Positions 16,699 to 24,325 of a DNA stretch of 51,542 nt are shown piece after piece. The notes under the pieces are model-generated. The model did no database searches. It was not told where the DNA came from and was given only the letters and a program-made list of their open reading frames with translations. Position 1 is the stretch's first letter. Every line of letters begins with the position of its first letter. The position numbers and the translations under genes were made by a program. The DNA comes from Micromonospora sp. MP36 (GTDB lineage Bacteria; Actinomycetota; Actinomycetes; Mycobacteriales; Micromonosporaceae): assembly GCF_008119785.1 (NCBI RefSeq), contig NZ_VSFA01000051.1, positions 1-51,542 of the forward strand. The letters run 5' to 3'.

Positions 16699-16774
16699 GC
16701 GAGCGTCAGCGAGCGAATCATCAGCACAGTGCCGTGGTGCCTCATGACGGCACGGAGCGAAGCGGAGTGCCGGC
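16695..16774 (+). repeat. 80-bp repeat, copy A, at the rhaT/rhaP stop-start junction
   Basis: The word CGGCATGAGC occurs at 16691-16700 and again exactly 80 bp later at 16771-16780. The first occurrence holds the rhaT stop (TGA 16696-16698) and the second the start of the next gene (ATG 16775). The unit contains AGCGAGCGAA and GGAGCGAAGCGGAG, plus an inner hairpin GTGCCGT/ACGGCAC. GGAG (16764-16767) stands 7 bases before the start codon, so the repeat supplies the ribosome binding site. Copy B is at 24246-24325. Confidence 0.8.
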
Positions 16775-17836
16775 ATGAGCCTCACCGATACCGGCGCGAG
16801 CGTGCAGGCCGCGGACAACCCGCCACCCGGCCCCGGCCGGGCACGGCGCGGCCTCACCGAGCGGCTGCTCGCCGTCCGCGAACTCAGCCTGCTGATCGCC
16901 CTCGCCGCGCTGATCCTGGTCACCACGCTGCGCAACGACCGGTTCCTGAGCGGGCAGAGCATCAAGGACCTGCTGCTCGGCTGCGCCATCCTGGTGATCC
17001 TCGCGGTCGGCCAGACCCTGGTGATCGTCACCCGCAACGTCGACCTGTCCGTCGGATCGATCCTCGGGCTGGTCGCCTTCGCCACCGGCGAACTCTTCCT
17101 CGCCGCACCCGGCACCCCCTGGCCGCTCGCCCTCCTGCTCGGCGTCGCGCTCGGCGCGGTCTGCGGGGTGGTCAACGGCGGCCTGATCGCGGTGGCCAAG
17201 GTCCCGGCCCTGGTCATCACCCTCGGCACCCTCTACGCCTTCCGCGGCGTCGACTACTACTGGGCGGCCGGCCGGCAGATCAACGCCGCCGACATGCCCC
17301 GGTCGTTCCTGCGCCTGGGCAACCAGACGGTGCTCGGCGTACCCGTGCTCTTCCTGGTCGCGCTCATCGTGGTCGCCGCCGTCGGGTTCTACCTGCGCTC
17401 CTACCGCAGCGGCCGGGAGTTGTACGCCATCGGCTCCGAGCCGGCCGCCGCCCGGCTGTCCGGCATTCCGGTCGGCCGGCGGGTCTTCGCGGTCTTCGTC
17501 GCCAACGGCGCGCTCGCCGGTCTGGCCGGCGTGCTCTACGCCGCCCGGTTCGGCACCCTCGACGCGGCCGCCGGCACCGGCCTGGAACTGCAGGTCGTCG
17601 CCGCCGCGGTGGTCGGCGGGGTGGCCATCTTCGGCGGCAGCGGCAGCGCGTACGGCGCGGCGCTCGGCGCCGTCCTGCTCACCACCATCGGCAGCTCGCT
17701 GGCCGTCCTGCGCATCGACCCGTTCTGGCAGCAGGCCGTGGTCGGCGCGCTCATCCTCGCCGCCATCGGCCTGGACCGGCTCCTGGCCCTCCGGATGGCG
17801 GCCCGGCTCCGAGGGAGAAGCGCCCATGGCGCATGA
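16775..17836 (+). CDS. rhaP: L-rhamnose ABC importer permease 1
   Basis: This 353-aa RbsC-type permease has about eight to ten hydrophobic segments and the family hallmark NVDLSVGSILGL near residue 90, which marks a BPD_transp_2 inner-membrane protein. The start codon is provided by the end of the 80-bp repeat. The C-terminus overlaps the next permease by 11 bases. It forms the heterodimeric channel with the following gene product. Confidence 0.88.
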   Translation: MSLTDTGASVQAADNPPPGPGRARRGLTERLLAVRELSLLIALAALILVTTLRNDRFLSGQSIKDLLLGCAILVILAVGQTLVIVTRNVDLSVGSILGLVAFATGELFLAAPGTPWPLALLLGVALGAVCGVVNGGLIAVAKVPALVITLGTLYAFRGVDYYWAAGRQINAADMPRSFLRLGNQTVLGVPVLFLVALIVVAAVGFYLRSYRSGRELYAIGSEPAAARLSGIPVGRRVFAVFVANGALAGLAGVLYAARFGTLDAAAGTGLELQVVAAAVVGGVAIFGGSGSAYGAALGAVLLTTIGSSLAVLRIDPFWQQAVVGALILAAIGLDRLLALRMAARLRGRSAHGA

Positions 17837-18887
17837 CAGCCTGTATGCCGCACCGCCGTCCCTCGCGGACACCGAGCCGGAGGCGGGCCGCCTGGCGGGC
17901 CTGCGCGGCGCGCTCGGCTCCTGGGACGCGGCGATCGTGGCCGCCCTGGTGGTGGCCGTACTGCTGGCCGGCCTGTCGGTGCCGAACTTCGCCACCGGCC
18001 GCAACGCCCAGTTCCTGCTGCTCGACCTGGTGCCGCTGGCCCTGCTGGCGCTGCCCATGACGCTGATCGTCATCACCGGCGAGATCGACCTGTCGGTGGC
18101 CAGCATGGTCGGCCTGTGCAGCACCCTGATGGGGCAGCTGTGGTTGTCCAGCGGGCTGTCGCTGGAGCTGATCTGCGTGCTGGTGGTGCTGCTCGGCGCC
18201 GCGCTCGGCGCGGTCAACGGCCTGTTCGTCACCGGGTTCGGGCTGCCGTCGCTGGCCGTGACCATCGGCACCCTCGCCCTGTACCGGGGGCTGTCCTTCG
18301 TGGTGCTCGGCGACCAGGCGGTGGCCGACTTCCCGGCCAGCTGGACGGCCGCCGCGGTGCAGACCCTCCCGGGCACGTCGATCCCCGCCGCCGTCGTCCC
18401 GGTGCTGCTGCTGGCGGTGGTGTTCGGCATCGTGCTGCACGCCACTCCGGTCGGCCGGGCGCTGTACGCGATGGGCAACAACGACGAGGCCGCCACGTTC
18501 GCCGGCGTGTCGGTGCCCCGGACCAAGTTCTGGCTGTTCGTGGTCTCCGGGGCGGTGTGCGGCCTGGTCGGCGTCTTCTGGACCCTGCGCTACGCCAGCG
18601 CCCGCGGCGACAACGCCACCGGCCTGGAGCTCACCGTGGTGACCGCGGTGCTGCTCGGCGGCGTGTCCATCTTCGGCGGTCGCGGTGGGCTGCTCGGCGT
18701 GGTGGCCGGCGTCCTGCTCCTCGGTGTCCTGCGCAACGCCCTGCAGCTCGCCGACGTCGACGCCAACGCGCTGACCATCGTCACCGGGACCCTGCTCATC
18801 GTCTCCGTGGTACTGCCCAACGCCGTCGCGGACGTCCGCGCCCGGCTGCACCGCCGACGGCAACGCGCGCGCCTCACCGCGTCGTGA
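17826..18887 (+). CDS. rhaQ: L-rhamnose ABC importer permease 2
   Basis: This 353-aa RbsC-type permease has the EIDLSVASMVGL hallmark and multiple membrane helices. The ATG at 17826 overlaps the end of the upstream permease by 11 bases and follows GGGAGAAG. Two different permease genes next to one double-ATPase match the rhaP/rhaQ arrangement known from Rhizobium rhamnose transporters. Confidence 0.88.
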   Translation: MAHDSLYAAPPSLADTEPEAGRLAGLRGALGSWDAAIVAALVVAVLLAGLSVPNFATGRNAQFLLLDLVPLALLALPMTLIVITGEIDLSVASMVGLCSTLMGQLWLSSGLSLELICVLVVLLGAALGAVNGLFVTGFGLPSLAVTIGTLALYRGLSFVVLGDQAVADFPASWTAAAVQTLPGTSIPAAVVPVLLLAVVFGIVLHATPVGRALYAMGNNDEAATFAGVSVPRTKFWLFVVSGAVCGLVGVFWTLRYASARGDNATGLELTVVTAVLLGGVSIFGGRGGLLGVVAGVLLLGVLRNALQLADVDANALTIVTGTLLIVSVVLPNAVADVRARLHRRRQRARLTAS

Positions 18888-18922
18888 CCGTCTCCGCACC
18901 CCACCTCCCTGGAAGGATAACG

Positions 18923-20005
18923 ATGTCCACGTACAGACGGCTCCGCGCCGGGGCCACCGCCCTCACCCTCGCCACGCTGCTGCTCGGCTCCGCCGCCTGC
19001 GGCGGCACCACGCGGGAGAACTCCGGCACCGACAGCGGTGCCGGCGCGCAGGCCAGCGGCGCCGCCAACCCGGACGCCAAGCTCAAGGAGGGCCTCAAGA
19101 TCGCCTTCCTGCCCAAGCAGGTGAACAACCCTTACTTCACCACCAGCGACAACGGTGGCAAGGACGCGGTCACCGAGATCAAGGGCGAGTTCAAGGAGGT
19201 CGGCCCCTCCGAGGCCAGCGCCTCGTCCCAGGTCAGCTACATCAACACCCTGTCCCAGCAGGGCATGGACGTGATCGTCACCTCGGCCAACGACCCCAAC
19301 GCCATCTGCGGCGCGCTGAACCAGGCGAAGGCCGCCGGCGCCAAGATCGTGACCTTCGACTCGGACACCAAGCCGGAGTGCCGCCAGATCTTCGTCAACC
19401 AGGTGACCGCCGAAGGCATCGCGGAGAGCCAGGTCAAGCTCATCTCCCAGCAGATCGGCGGCGAGGGCGAGATCGCCATCCTGTCCGCCACCGCCAACGC
19501 GACCAACCAGAACGCCTGGATCGCGCTGATGAAGGAGGAGCTGAAGAAGCCCGAGTACAGCAAGATCAAGCTGGTCACGGTGGCCTACGGCAACGACGAC
19601 GACCAGAAGTCCTTCCAGGAGACCCAGGGCCTGCTGCAGTCGTACCCCAACCTGAAGGGCATCATCTCCCCGACCACGGTCGGCGTGGCCGCCGCCGCCC
19701 GCTACCTCAGCGGATCGCAGTACAAGGGCAAGGTCAAGCTGACCGGCCTGGGCACCCCCAACCAGATGCGCGAGTACGTCAAGGACGGCACAGTCGACGC
19801 GTTCGCCCTCTGGAACCCCGCCGACCTCGGCTACCTCGCCGCGTACGCCGGCGCGGCGCTCGCCTCGGGCCAGATCACCGGCGCCGAGGGCGACAAGTTC
19901 ACAGCCGGCAAGCTCGGCGAGTTCGCCGTCGGCAAGGACGGGGTCGTCGTCCTCGGCCCGCCCACCGTGTTCGACAAGAACAACATCGACCAGTTCCAGT
20001 TCTGA
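18923..20005 (+). CDS. rhaS: L-rhamnose-binding lipoprotein of the ABC importer
   Basis: The ATG at 18923 follows GGAAGG and begins MSTYRRLRAGATALTLATLL, a type II signal with lipobox GSAAC (acylated Cys near residue 28). The 360-aa product is a Peripla_BP_4 substrate-binding protein (KIAFLPKQVNNPYFTTSDNG, NATNQNAWIALMKEE, ISPTTVGVAAAARYL). As in other Gram-positive bacteria it would be tethered to the outer face of the membrane and hand sugar to the permeases. A strong hairpin follows the stop codon. Confidence 0.9.
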   Translation: MSTYRRLRAGATALTLATLLLGSAACGGTTRENSGTDSGAGAQASGAANPDAKLKEGLKIAFLPKQVNNPYFTTSDNGGKDAVTEIKGEFKEVGPSEASASSQVSYINTLSQQGMDVIVTSANDPNAICGALNQAKAAGAKIVTFDSDTKPECRQIFVNQVTAEGIAESQVKLISQQIGGEGEIAILSATANATNQNAWIALMKEELKKPEYSKIKLVTVAYGNDDDQKSFQETQGLLQSYPNLKGIISPTTVGVAAAARYLSGSQYKGKVKLTGLGTPNQMREYVKDGTVDAFALWNPADLGYLAAYAGAALASGQITGAEGDKFTAGKLGEFAVGKDGVVVLGPPTVFDKNNIDQFQF

Positions 20006-20016
20006 CCGCCGCAGGT

Positions 20017-20048
20017 GGGTGCCGGCGCCGGCCGCGCCGGCATCACCC
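20017..20048 (+). terminator. Hairpin after the binding-protein gene (possible partial terminator)
   Basis: CCGGCGC (20022-20028) pairs with GCGCCGG (20034-20040), extended outward by GT/AC pairing and GGG/CCC with a small bulge. It lies 12 bases after the stop. Such hairpins often stabilise the binding-protein message and reduce downstream transcription. Confidence 0.55.
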
Positions 20049-20064
20049 GAGGGCGCCGACGGGA

Positions 20065-20399
20065 GGACTGACTAGTAGTCGGTTTCTCGACTACAGCTAG
20101 ACACAACTGGACAGCGCGAGTAGGTTCTTCGCGGTCGGAAGGTTTCCGGCAACACCAAGAGGTTCTTGGTGACGGCCCGTCAAGGGCCTGGAGTTGACAT
20201 GTCGAGGCTTCGGCTGAGGCATCACCGAGGATTCGGGCTACTCCAGGAATCGGCGGCGTCGTAGTCATCTCCGCTGGTAGCGGCAGATGACCGTTTGGCT
20301 GAGACTGCCCAGCCTGGACTTCAGCCACACCCTCACAAGGTGGTGGCGAAGAGCGAATTGTCCTACTCGTGCTAACTGACCAACAGTGAGCAACGAGAA
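20065..20399 (+). ncRNA. Unidentified hairpin-rich low-GC region upstream of rhaM (candidate structured RNA)
   Basis: No gene fits in the 406 bases between rhaS and rhaM. Perfect or near-perfect stems are GTAGTCG/CGACTAC (20075-20081 with 20088-20094), CACCAAG/CTTGGTG (20153-20159 with 20165-20171), GGCCC/GGGCC (20174-20178 with 20184-20188) and a C(UUCG)G hairpin near 20209. An 11-bp stem with one bulge joins 20264-20274 to 20280-20291, GGCTGA/TCAGCC joins 20297-20302 to 20321-20326, and an imperfect 12-bp stem joins 20366-20378 to 20384-20397. GAGTAG (20118-20123) can close with CTACTC (20238-20243). GC content is about 59% by hand count over 20101-20400, far below its surroundings. The last stem abuts the rhaM Shine-Dalgarno AAGGAAG. 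It could be a regulatory leader, a processed small RNA, or an intron/mobile-element relic. Confidence 0.5.
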
Positions 20400-20411
20400 G
20401 GAAGCAGAACC

Positions 20412-20765
20412 ATGCCCCGCATCTGCTTCACCCTGCAGGTCGACCCGGCCCGCCTCGACGAGTACCGCGCCCGGCACGAGCGGGTCTGGCCGGAGGTGCT
20501 CGCCGCCCTGGCCGACAGCGGCTGGCGCGACTATTCGCTGTTCCTCCGCGAGGACGGCCTGGTCGTGGGGTTCCTGGTGACCGACGACTTCGCGGCGGCC
20601 CAGGCCGCCATGCAGGCCCGCGACGTCAACGCCCGCTGGCAGGCGGAGATGGCGTCCTTCTTCCTCGACCTCGACCAGGGCACGGCCGACCGGTCGATGC
20701 GGCCGCTGGTCGAGGTCTTCCACCTCGAGGCGCAGCTCGCCGCCCAGACGGGAGATTCACGATGA
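20412..20765 (+). CDS. rhaM: L-rhamnose mutarotase
   Basis: This 117-aa protein has the family pattern: an antiparallel alpha/beta ferredoxin-like fold with CFTLQVDPARLDEYRARHE (Tyr and His of the active site), VWPEVLAAL, DYSLFLREDGLVVG and a C-terminal MRPLVEVFHLE. It interconverts alpha- and beta-L-rhamnopyranose so that the isomerase gets its preferred anomer. AAGGAAG stands 6 bases upstream of the ATG, immediately after the last stem of the structured region. The stop overlaps the rhaI start (ATGA). Confidence 0.92.
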   Translation: MPRICFTLQVDPARLDEYRARHERVWPEVLAALADSGWRDYSLFLREDGLVVGFLVTDDFAAAQAAMQARDVNARWQAEMASFFLDLDQGTADRSMRPLVEVFHLEAQLAAQTGDSR

Positions 20766-21943
20766 GCCAGTCCGACGCGCAGACCCGCGACCGGGTCAAG
20801 CAGGCCCTGCGCACCCAGCGCATCGAAACCCCGTCCTGGGCGTACGCGAACTCCGGCACCCGGTTCAAGGTCTTCGCGCAGGAGGGTGTGCCGCGCAACC
20901 CGTACGAGAAGATCGCCGACGCGGCGGTGGTGCACCGGCTCACCGGGGTGGCGCCGACGGTGGCCCTGCACATCCCGTGGGACCGGGTCGACGACTACGC
21001 CGACCTGGCGAAGTACGCCGCGGACCAGGGCGTCGCCCTCGGCGCGATCAACGCCAACGTGTTCCAGGACAACGACTACAAGCTCGGCAGCGTCACCAAC
21101 CCGGATCCGGGGGTGCGCCGAAAGGCGATCGACCACCTGCTCGAGTGCGTGGACATCATGGACCGCACCGGCTCCCGCGACCTCAAGCTCTGGTTCTCCG
21201 ACGGCACCAACTATCCCGGCCAGGACGACATCCGCGCCCGGCAGGACCGGCTCGCCGCCGCGCTGCGCGAGACGTACGACCGGCTCGGCGACCACCAGCG
21301 GCTGCGGCTGGAGTACAAGCTGTTCGAGCCGGCCTTCTACACCACCGACGTGCCGGACTGGGGCACCGCGTACGCGCACTGCCTGGAACTCGGGGAGAAG
21401 GCGCAGGTCGTCATCGACACCGGGCACCACGCGCCCAGCACGAACATCGAGTTCATCGTGGCGTTCCTGCTGCGGGCCGGAAAGCTCGGGGCGTTCGACT
21501 TCAACTCCCGCTTCTACGCCGACGACGACCTGATGGTCGGCGCCGCGGACCCGTTCCAGCTGTTCCGCATCATGTACGAGATCGTCCGCGGCGACGCGCT
21601 GCGCCCGGAGGCCGGGATCGCGTTCATGCTCGACCAGTGCCACAACATCGAGCCGAAGATCCCCGCGATCATCCGCTCGGTGCTGAACGTGCAGGAGGCG
21701 ACCGCCAAGGCACTGCTCGTCGACGCCGACGCGCTCGCCGCCGCCCAGCAGGCCGGCGACGTGCTCGGCGCCAACGCGGTGCTGATGGACGCCTACCACA
21801 CCGACGTGCGGCCGCTGCTCGCCGAGCTGCGCACCGAGCTGGGCCTGGACCCGGATCCGATGGGCGCGTACGCCCGCTCCGGCTACTTCGACAAGATCCG
21901 CGCCGAACGTGTCGGCGGCCAGCAGGCCGGCTGGGGCGCCTGA
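20762..21943 (+). CDS. rhaI: L-rhamnose isomerase (RhaI type)
   Basis: This 393-aa TIM-barrel isomerase converts L-rhamnose to L-rhamnulose. It matches the Gram-positive/Pseudomonas RhaI type rather than E. coli RhaA. Metal and substrate residues appear in LEYKLFEPAFY, VIDTGHHAP and AFDFNSRFYADDDLMVG. The ATG overlaps the rhaM stop, so translation is coupled. It is cytoplasmic and needs a divalent metal. Confidence 0.93.
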   Translation: MSQSDAQTRDRVKQALRTQRIETPSWAYANSGTRFKVFAQEGVPRNPYEKIADAAVVHRLTGVAPTVALHIPWDRVDDYADLAKYAADQGVALGAINANVFQDNDYKLGSVTNPDPGVRRKAIDHLLECVDIMDRTGSRDLKLWFSDGTNYPGQDDIRARQDRLAAALRETYDRLGDHQRLRLEYKLFEPAFYTTDVPDWGTAYAHCLELGEKAQVVIDTGHHAPSTNIEFIVAFLLRAGKLGAFDFNSRFYADDDLMVGAADPFQLFRIMYEIVRGDALRPEAGIAFMLDQCHNIEPKIPAIIRSVLNVQEATAKALLVDADALAAAQQAGDVLGANAVLMDAYHTDVRPLLAELRTELGLDPDPMGAYARSGYFDKIRAERVGGQQAGWGA

Positions 21944-21979
21944 CCACCACCGAGAACGCACACAGGAGACGTGACGACG

Positions 21980-24013
21980 ATGCATTCCGAGGTTCAGGCG
22001 CTGATCGCCCGCAGCAACCGGCTCGGCGCCGACCCGAGCACCACCAACTACGCCGGCGGCAACACCTCGTCCAAGGGCGAGACCACCGACCCGGTGACCG
22101 GCGGCCCGGCCGAGCTGCTCTGGGTCAAGGGCTCCGGCGGCGATCTCGGCACCCTCACCGAGGCCGGCCTGGCCGTGCTCCGGCTCGACCGGCTGCGCGC
22201 CCTCGTCGACGTCTACCCCGGCGTCGAGCGGGAGGACGAGATGGTGGCCGCGTTCGACTACTGTCTGCACGGCCGCGGCGGCGCCGCCCCGTCGATCGAC
22301 ACCGCCATGCACGGCCTGGTCGACGCCGCCCACGTCGACCACCTGCACCCCGACGCCGGCATCGCGATCGCCACCGCCGCCGACGGCCCCGAGCTGGCCA
22401 AGGAGATCTTCGGCGACCGGGTGCTGTGGATCCCGTGGCGGCGACCCGGCTTCCAGCTCGGCCTCGACATCGCCGCCGTCGCGAAGGCGAACCCGCAGGC
22501 GATCGGCGTCATCCTCGGCGGGCACGGCATCACCGCCTGGGGCGCGACCAGCGAGGAGTGCGAACGCCACTCGCGGGAGATCATCCGCACCGCCCAGGCG
22601 TACCTGGACGAGCACGGCCGGGCCGAGCCGTTCGGCCCGCTGATCCCCGGGTACGAGCCGCTGCCGACCGAGGAGCGGCGGGCCCGCGCGGCGGCGCTCG
22701 CGCCGGTCCTGCGGGGCCTGGCGTCGACCGACCGCCCTCAGGTGGGCCACTTCACCGACAGTGACGTGGTGCTCGACTTCGTCGCCCGCGAGCGGCATCC
22801 CGCCCTCGCGGCGCTCGGCACCTCCTGCCCGGACCACTTCCTGCGCACCAAGGTCCGCCCGCTGGTGCTCGACCTGCCACCGGCCGCCCCGCTGGCCGAC
22901 GCGGTCGCCCGGCTGAAGGAGCTGCACGCCGCCTACCGGGACGACTACCGCGCCTACTACGAGCGGCACGCCACCGGCGACAGCCCGCCGATGCGCGGCG
23001 CCGACCCGGCGATCGTCCTCGTGCCGGGCGTGGGCATGTTCAGCTTCGGCGCCAACAAGCAGACCGCCCGCGTCGCCGGGGAGTTCTACGTCAACGCCAT
23101 CAACGTCATGCGCGGCGCGGAGGCCGTGTCCCGGTACGCCCCGATCGACGAGGCCGAGAAGTTCCGCATCGAGTACTGGGCCCTCGAAGAGGCCAAGCTG
23201 GCCCGGATGCCCAAGCCGAAGCCGCTCGCCACCCGGATCGCCCTGGTCACCGGCGCCGGCTCCGGCATCGGCCGGGCCATCGCGCACCGCCTCGCCGGCG
23301 AGGGCGCCTGCGTGGTCGTCACCGACCGGGACACCGCCGCCGCCGAGACGGTCGCCGCCGAGCTGGGCGGCCCGGACGTCGCGGTGGCCGTACCGCTGGA
23401 CGTCACCGACGCCGGCGCGGTGGCCGCCGCGGTCCGCGCGGCGGTCCTCGCCTTCGGCGGCCTGGATCTGGTGGTCAACAACGCCGGACTGTCGCTGTCC
23501 AAGTCGCTGCTGGAGACCACCGAGGCGGATTGGGACGTGCAGCACGACGTCATGGCCAAGGGCTCCTTCCTGGTCTCCCGGGAGGCCGCCCGGGTCCTCA
23601 TCGACCAGCAGATGGGCGGCGACATCGTCTACATCGCCAGCAAGAACTCCCTGTTCGCCGGCCCGAACAACGTCGCCTACGGCGCTGCCAAGGCAGACCA
23701 GGCGCACCAGGTGCGGCTGCTCGCCGCCGAACTCGGCGGCCACGGCATCCGGGTCAACGGCGTCAACCCGGACGGGGTGGTGCGCGGCTCCGGCATCTTC
23801 GCCGCCGGTTGGGGCGCCCAGCGCGCCGCCGTCTACGGCGTGCCGGAGGAGAAGCTGGGCGAGTTCTACGCCCAGCGCACCCTGCTCAAGCGGGAGGTGC
23901 TGCCCGAGCACGTGGCCAACGCCGTCTTCGTGCTCACCGGCGGCGACCTGTCGCACACGACGGGTCTGCACGTTCCCGTGGACGCCGGCGTCGCCGCGGC
24001 CTTCCTCCGCTGA
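21980..24013 (+). CDS. rhaEW: Bifunctional rhamnulose-1-phosphate aldolase / L-lactaldehyde dehydrogenase
   Basis: The ATG at 21980 is preferred because AGGAGA (21964-21969) is 10 bases away; the in-frame GTG at 21971 is only 1-2 bases from it. The 677-aa protein joins an N-terminal class II aldolase/adducin domain (NYAGGNTSSKGE, zinc His pairs in VDHLHPDAGI and LGGHGITAWG) to a C-terminal short-chain dehydrogenase (VTGAGSGIGRAIA, NNAGLS, catalytic YGAAK). In characterised relatives it splits rhamnulose-1-P to DHAP and L-lactaldehyde and oxidises the latter to L-lactate with NAD. This links it to the lut genes downstream. Confidence 0.92.
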   Translation: MHSEVQALIARSNRLGADPSTTNYAGGNTSSKGETTDPVTGGPAELLWVKGSGGDLGTLTEAGLAVLRLDRLRALVDVYPGVEREDEMVAAFDYCLHGRGGAAPSIDTAMHGLVDAAHVDHLHPDAGIAIATAADGPELAKEIFGDRVLWIPWRRPGFQLGLDIAAVAKANPQAIGVILGGHGITAWGATSEECERHSREIIRTAQAYLDEHGRAEPFGPLIPGYEPLPTEERRARAAALAPVLRGLASTDRPQVGHFTDSDVVLDFVARERHPALAALGTSCPDHFLRTKVRPLVLDLPPAAPLADAVARLKELHAAYRDDYRAYYERHATGDSPPMRGADPAIVLVPGVGMFSFGANKQTARVAGEFYVNAINVMRGAEAVSRYAPIDEAEKFRIEYWALEEAKLARMPKPKPLATRIALVTGAGSGIGRAIAHRLAGEGACVVVTDRDTAAAETVAAELGGPDVAVAVPLDVTDAGAVAAAVRAAVLAFGGLDLVVNNAGLSLSKSLLETTEADWDVQHDVMAKGSFLVSREAARVLIDQQMGGDIVYIASKNSLFAGPNNVAYGAAKADQAHQVRLLAAELGGHGIRVNGVNPDGVVRGSGIFAAGWGAQRAAVYGVPEEKLGEFYAQRTLLKREVLPEHVANAVFVLTGGDLSHTTGLHVPVDAGVAAAFLR

Positions 24014-24030
24014 GTCGGCCCGGTGCGGGG

Positions 24031-24249
24031 ATGAGGACCAAGATGCTCGCGGAGAATCCGGTGTTGGACGAGGCGGACCTGAGGCTGCTGCGGTTGCTGG
24101 CGACGGGTGTGCCGCTGGAGACGGTGGCGCGGCGGTCGGGGCTGTCCGAACGGACCGTGCGCCGCCGGATCCGGGCCATCTGCGACCGGCTCGGCGTCAC
24201 CGCCCCGATCCAGGCGGTGGTGTGGGCGGCCCGGCGGGGGCTGCTGTGA
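24031..24249 (+). CDS. Stand-alone LuxR-type HTH protein (72 aa)
   Basis: The whole protein is a GerE/LuxR-like winged helix: LDEADLRLLRLLATGVPLET, VARRSGLSERTVRRRI, RAICDRLGVTAPIQAVVWAA. No sensor or receiver domain precedes it. The ATG at 24031 gives 72 aa; the ATG at 24043 has a better spaced AGGA and gives 68 aa. It lies 17 bases after rhaEW and ends in copy B of the 80-bp repeat. It could be a local regulator or a partner of another DNA-binding protein; the target is unknown. Confidence 0.75.
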   Translation: MRTKMLAENPVLDEADLRLLRLLATGVPLETVARRSGLSERTVRRRIRAICDRLGVTAPIQAVVWAARRGLL

Positions 24250-24325
24250 GCGAGCGGAGCGAGCGAACCATCAGGCTCAGCAGCGGGGCGCCTCGCGCCG
24301 CCGCGGAGCGAAGCGGAGCGGCGGC
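24246..24325 (+). repeat. 80-bp repeat, copy B, at the HTH/rhaB stop-start junction
   Basis: GTGAGC recurs exactly 80 bp apart (24246 and 24326). The first contains the HTH stop codon and the second is the rhaB start. It shares TGAGCGAGCG, AGCGAGCGAA-CATCAG, GCCTC and GGAGCGAAGCGGAG with copy A. GGAG (24315-24318) is 7 bases before the start codon, the same spacing as in copy A. The inner arm differs in a way that largely keeps the pairing. Confidence 0.8.

Noticed and set aside
20194..20199. Perfect TTGACA as a promoter for rhaM within the structured region.
   Set aside because: No acceptable -10 box exists 16-18 bases downstream, and the word lies among strong stems; kept only as a weak possibility.
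20264..20399. Group II intron domains V-VI (bulged adenosine in the last stem).
   Set aside because: No AGC/CGC catalytic triad stem with a GNRA loop, no GUGYG start and no maturase; the bulged A alone is not sufficient.
20006..20411. Rhamnose operator within the rhaS-rhaM gap.
   Set aside because: No AAACG-centred near-palindrome was found there.
16695..24325. The two 80-bp repeats as part of a CRISPR array.
   Set aside because: Only two copies, 7.5 kb apart, each flanked by genes and without spacers.
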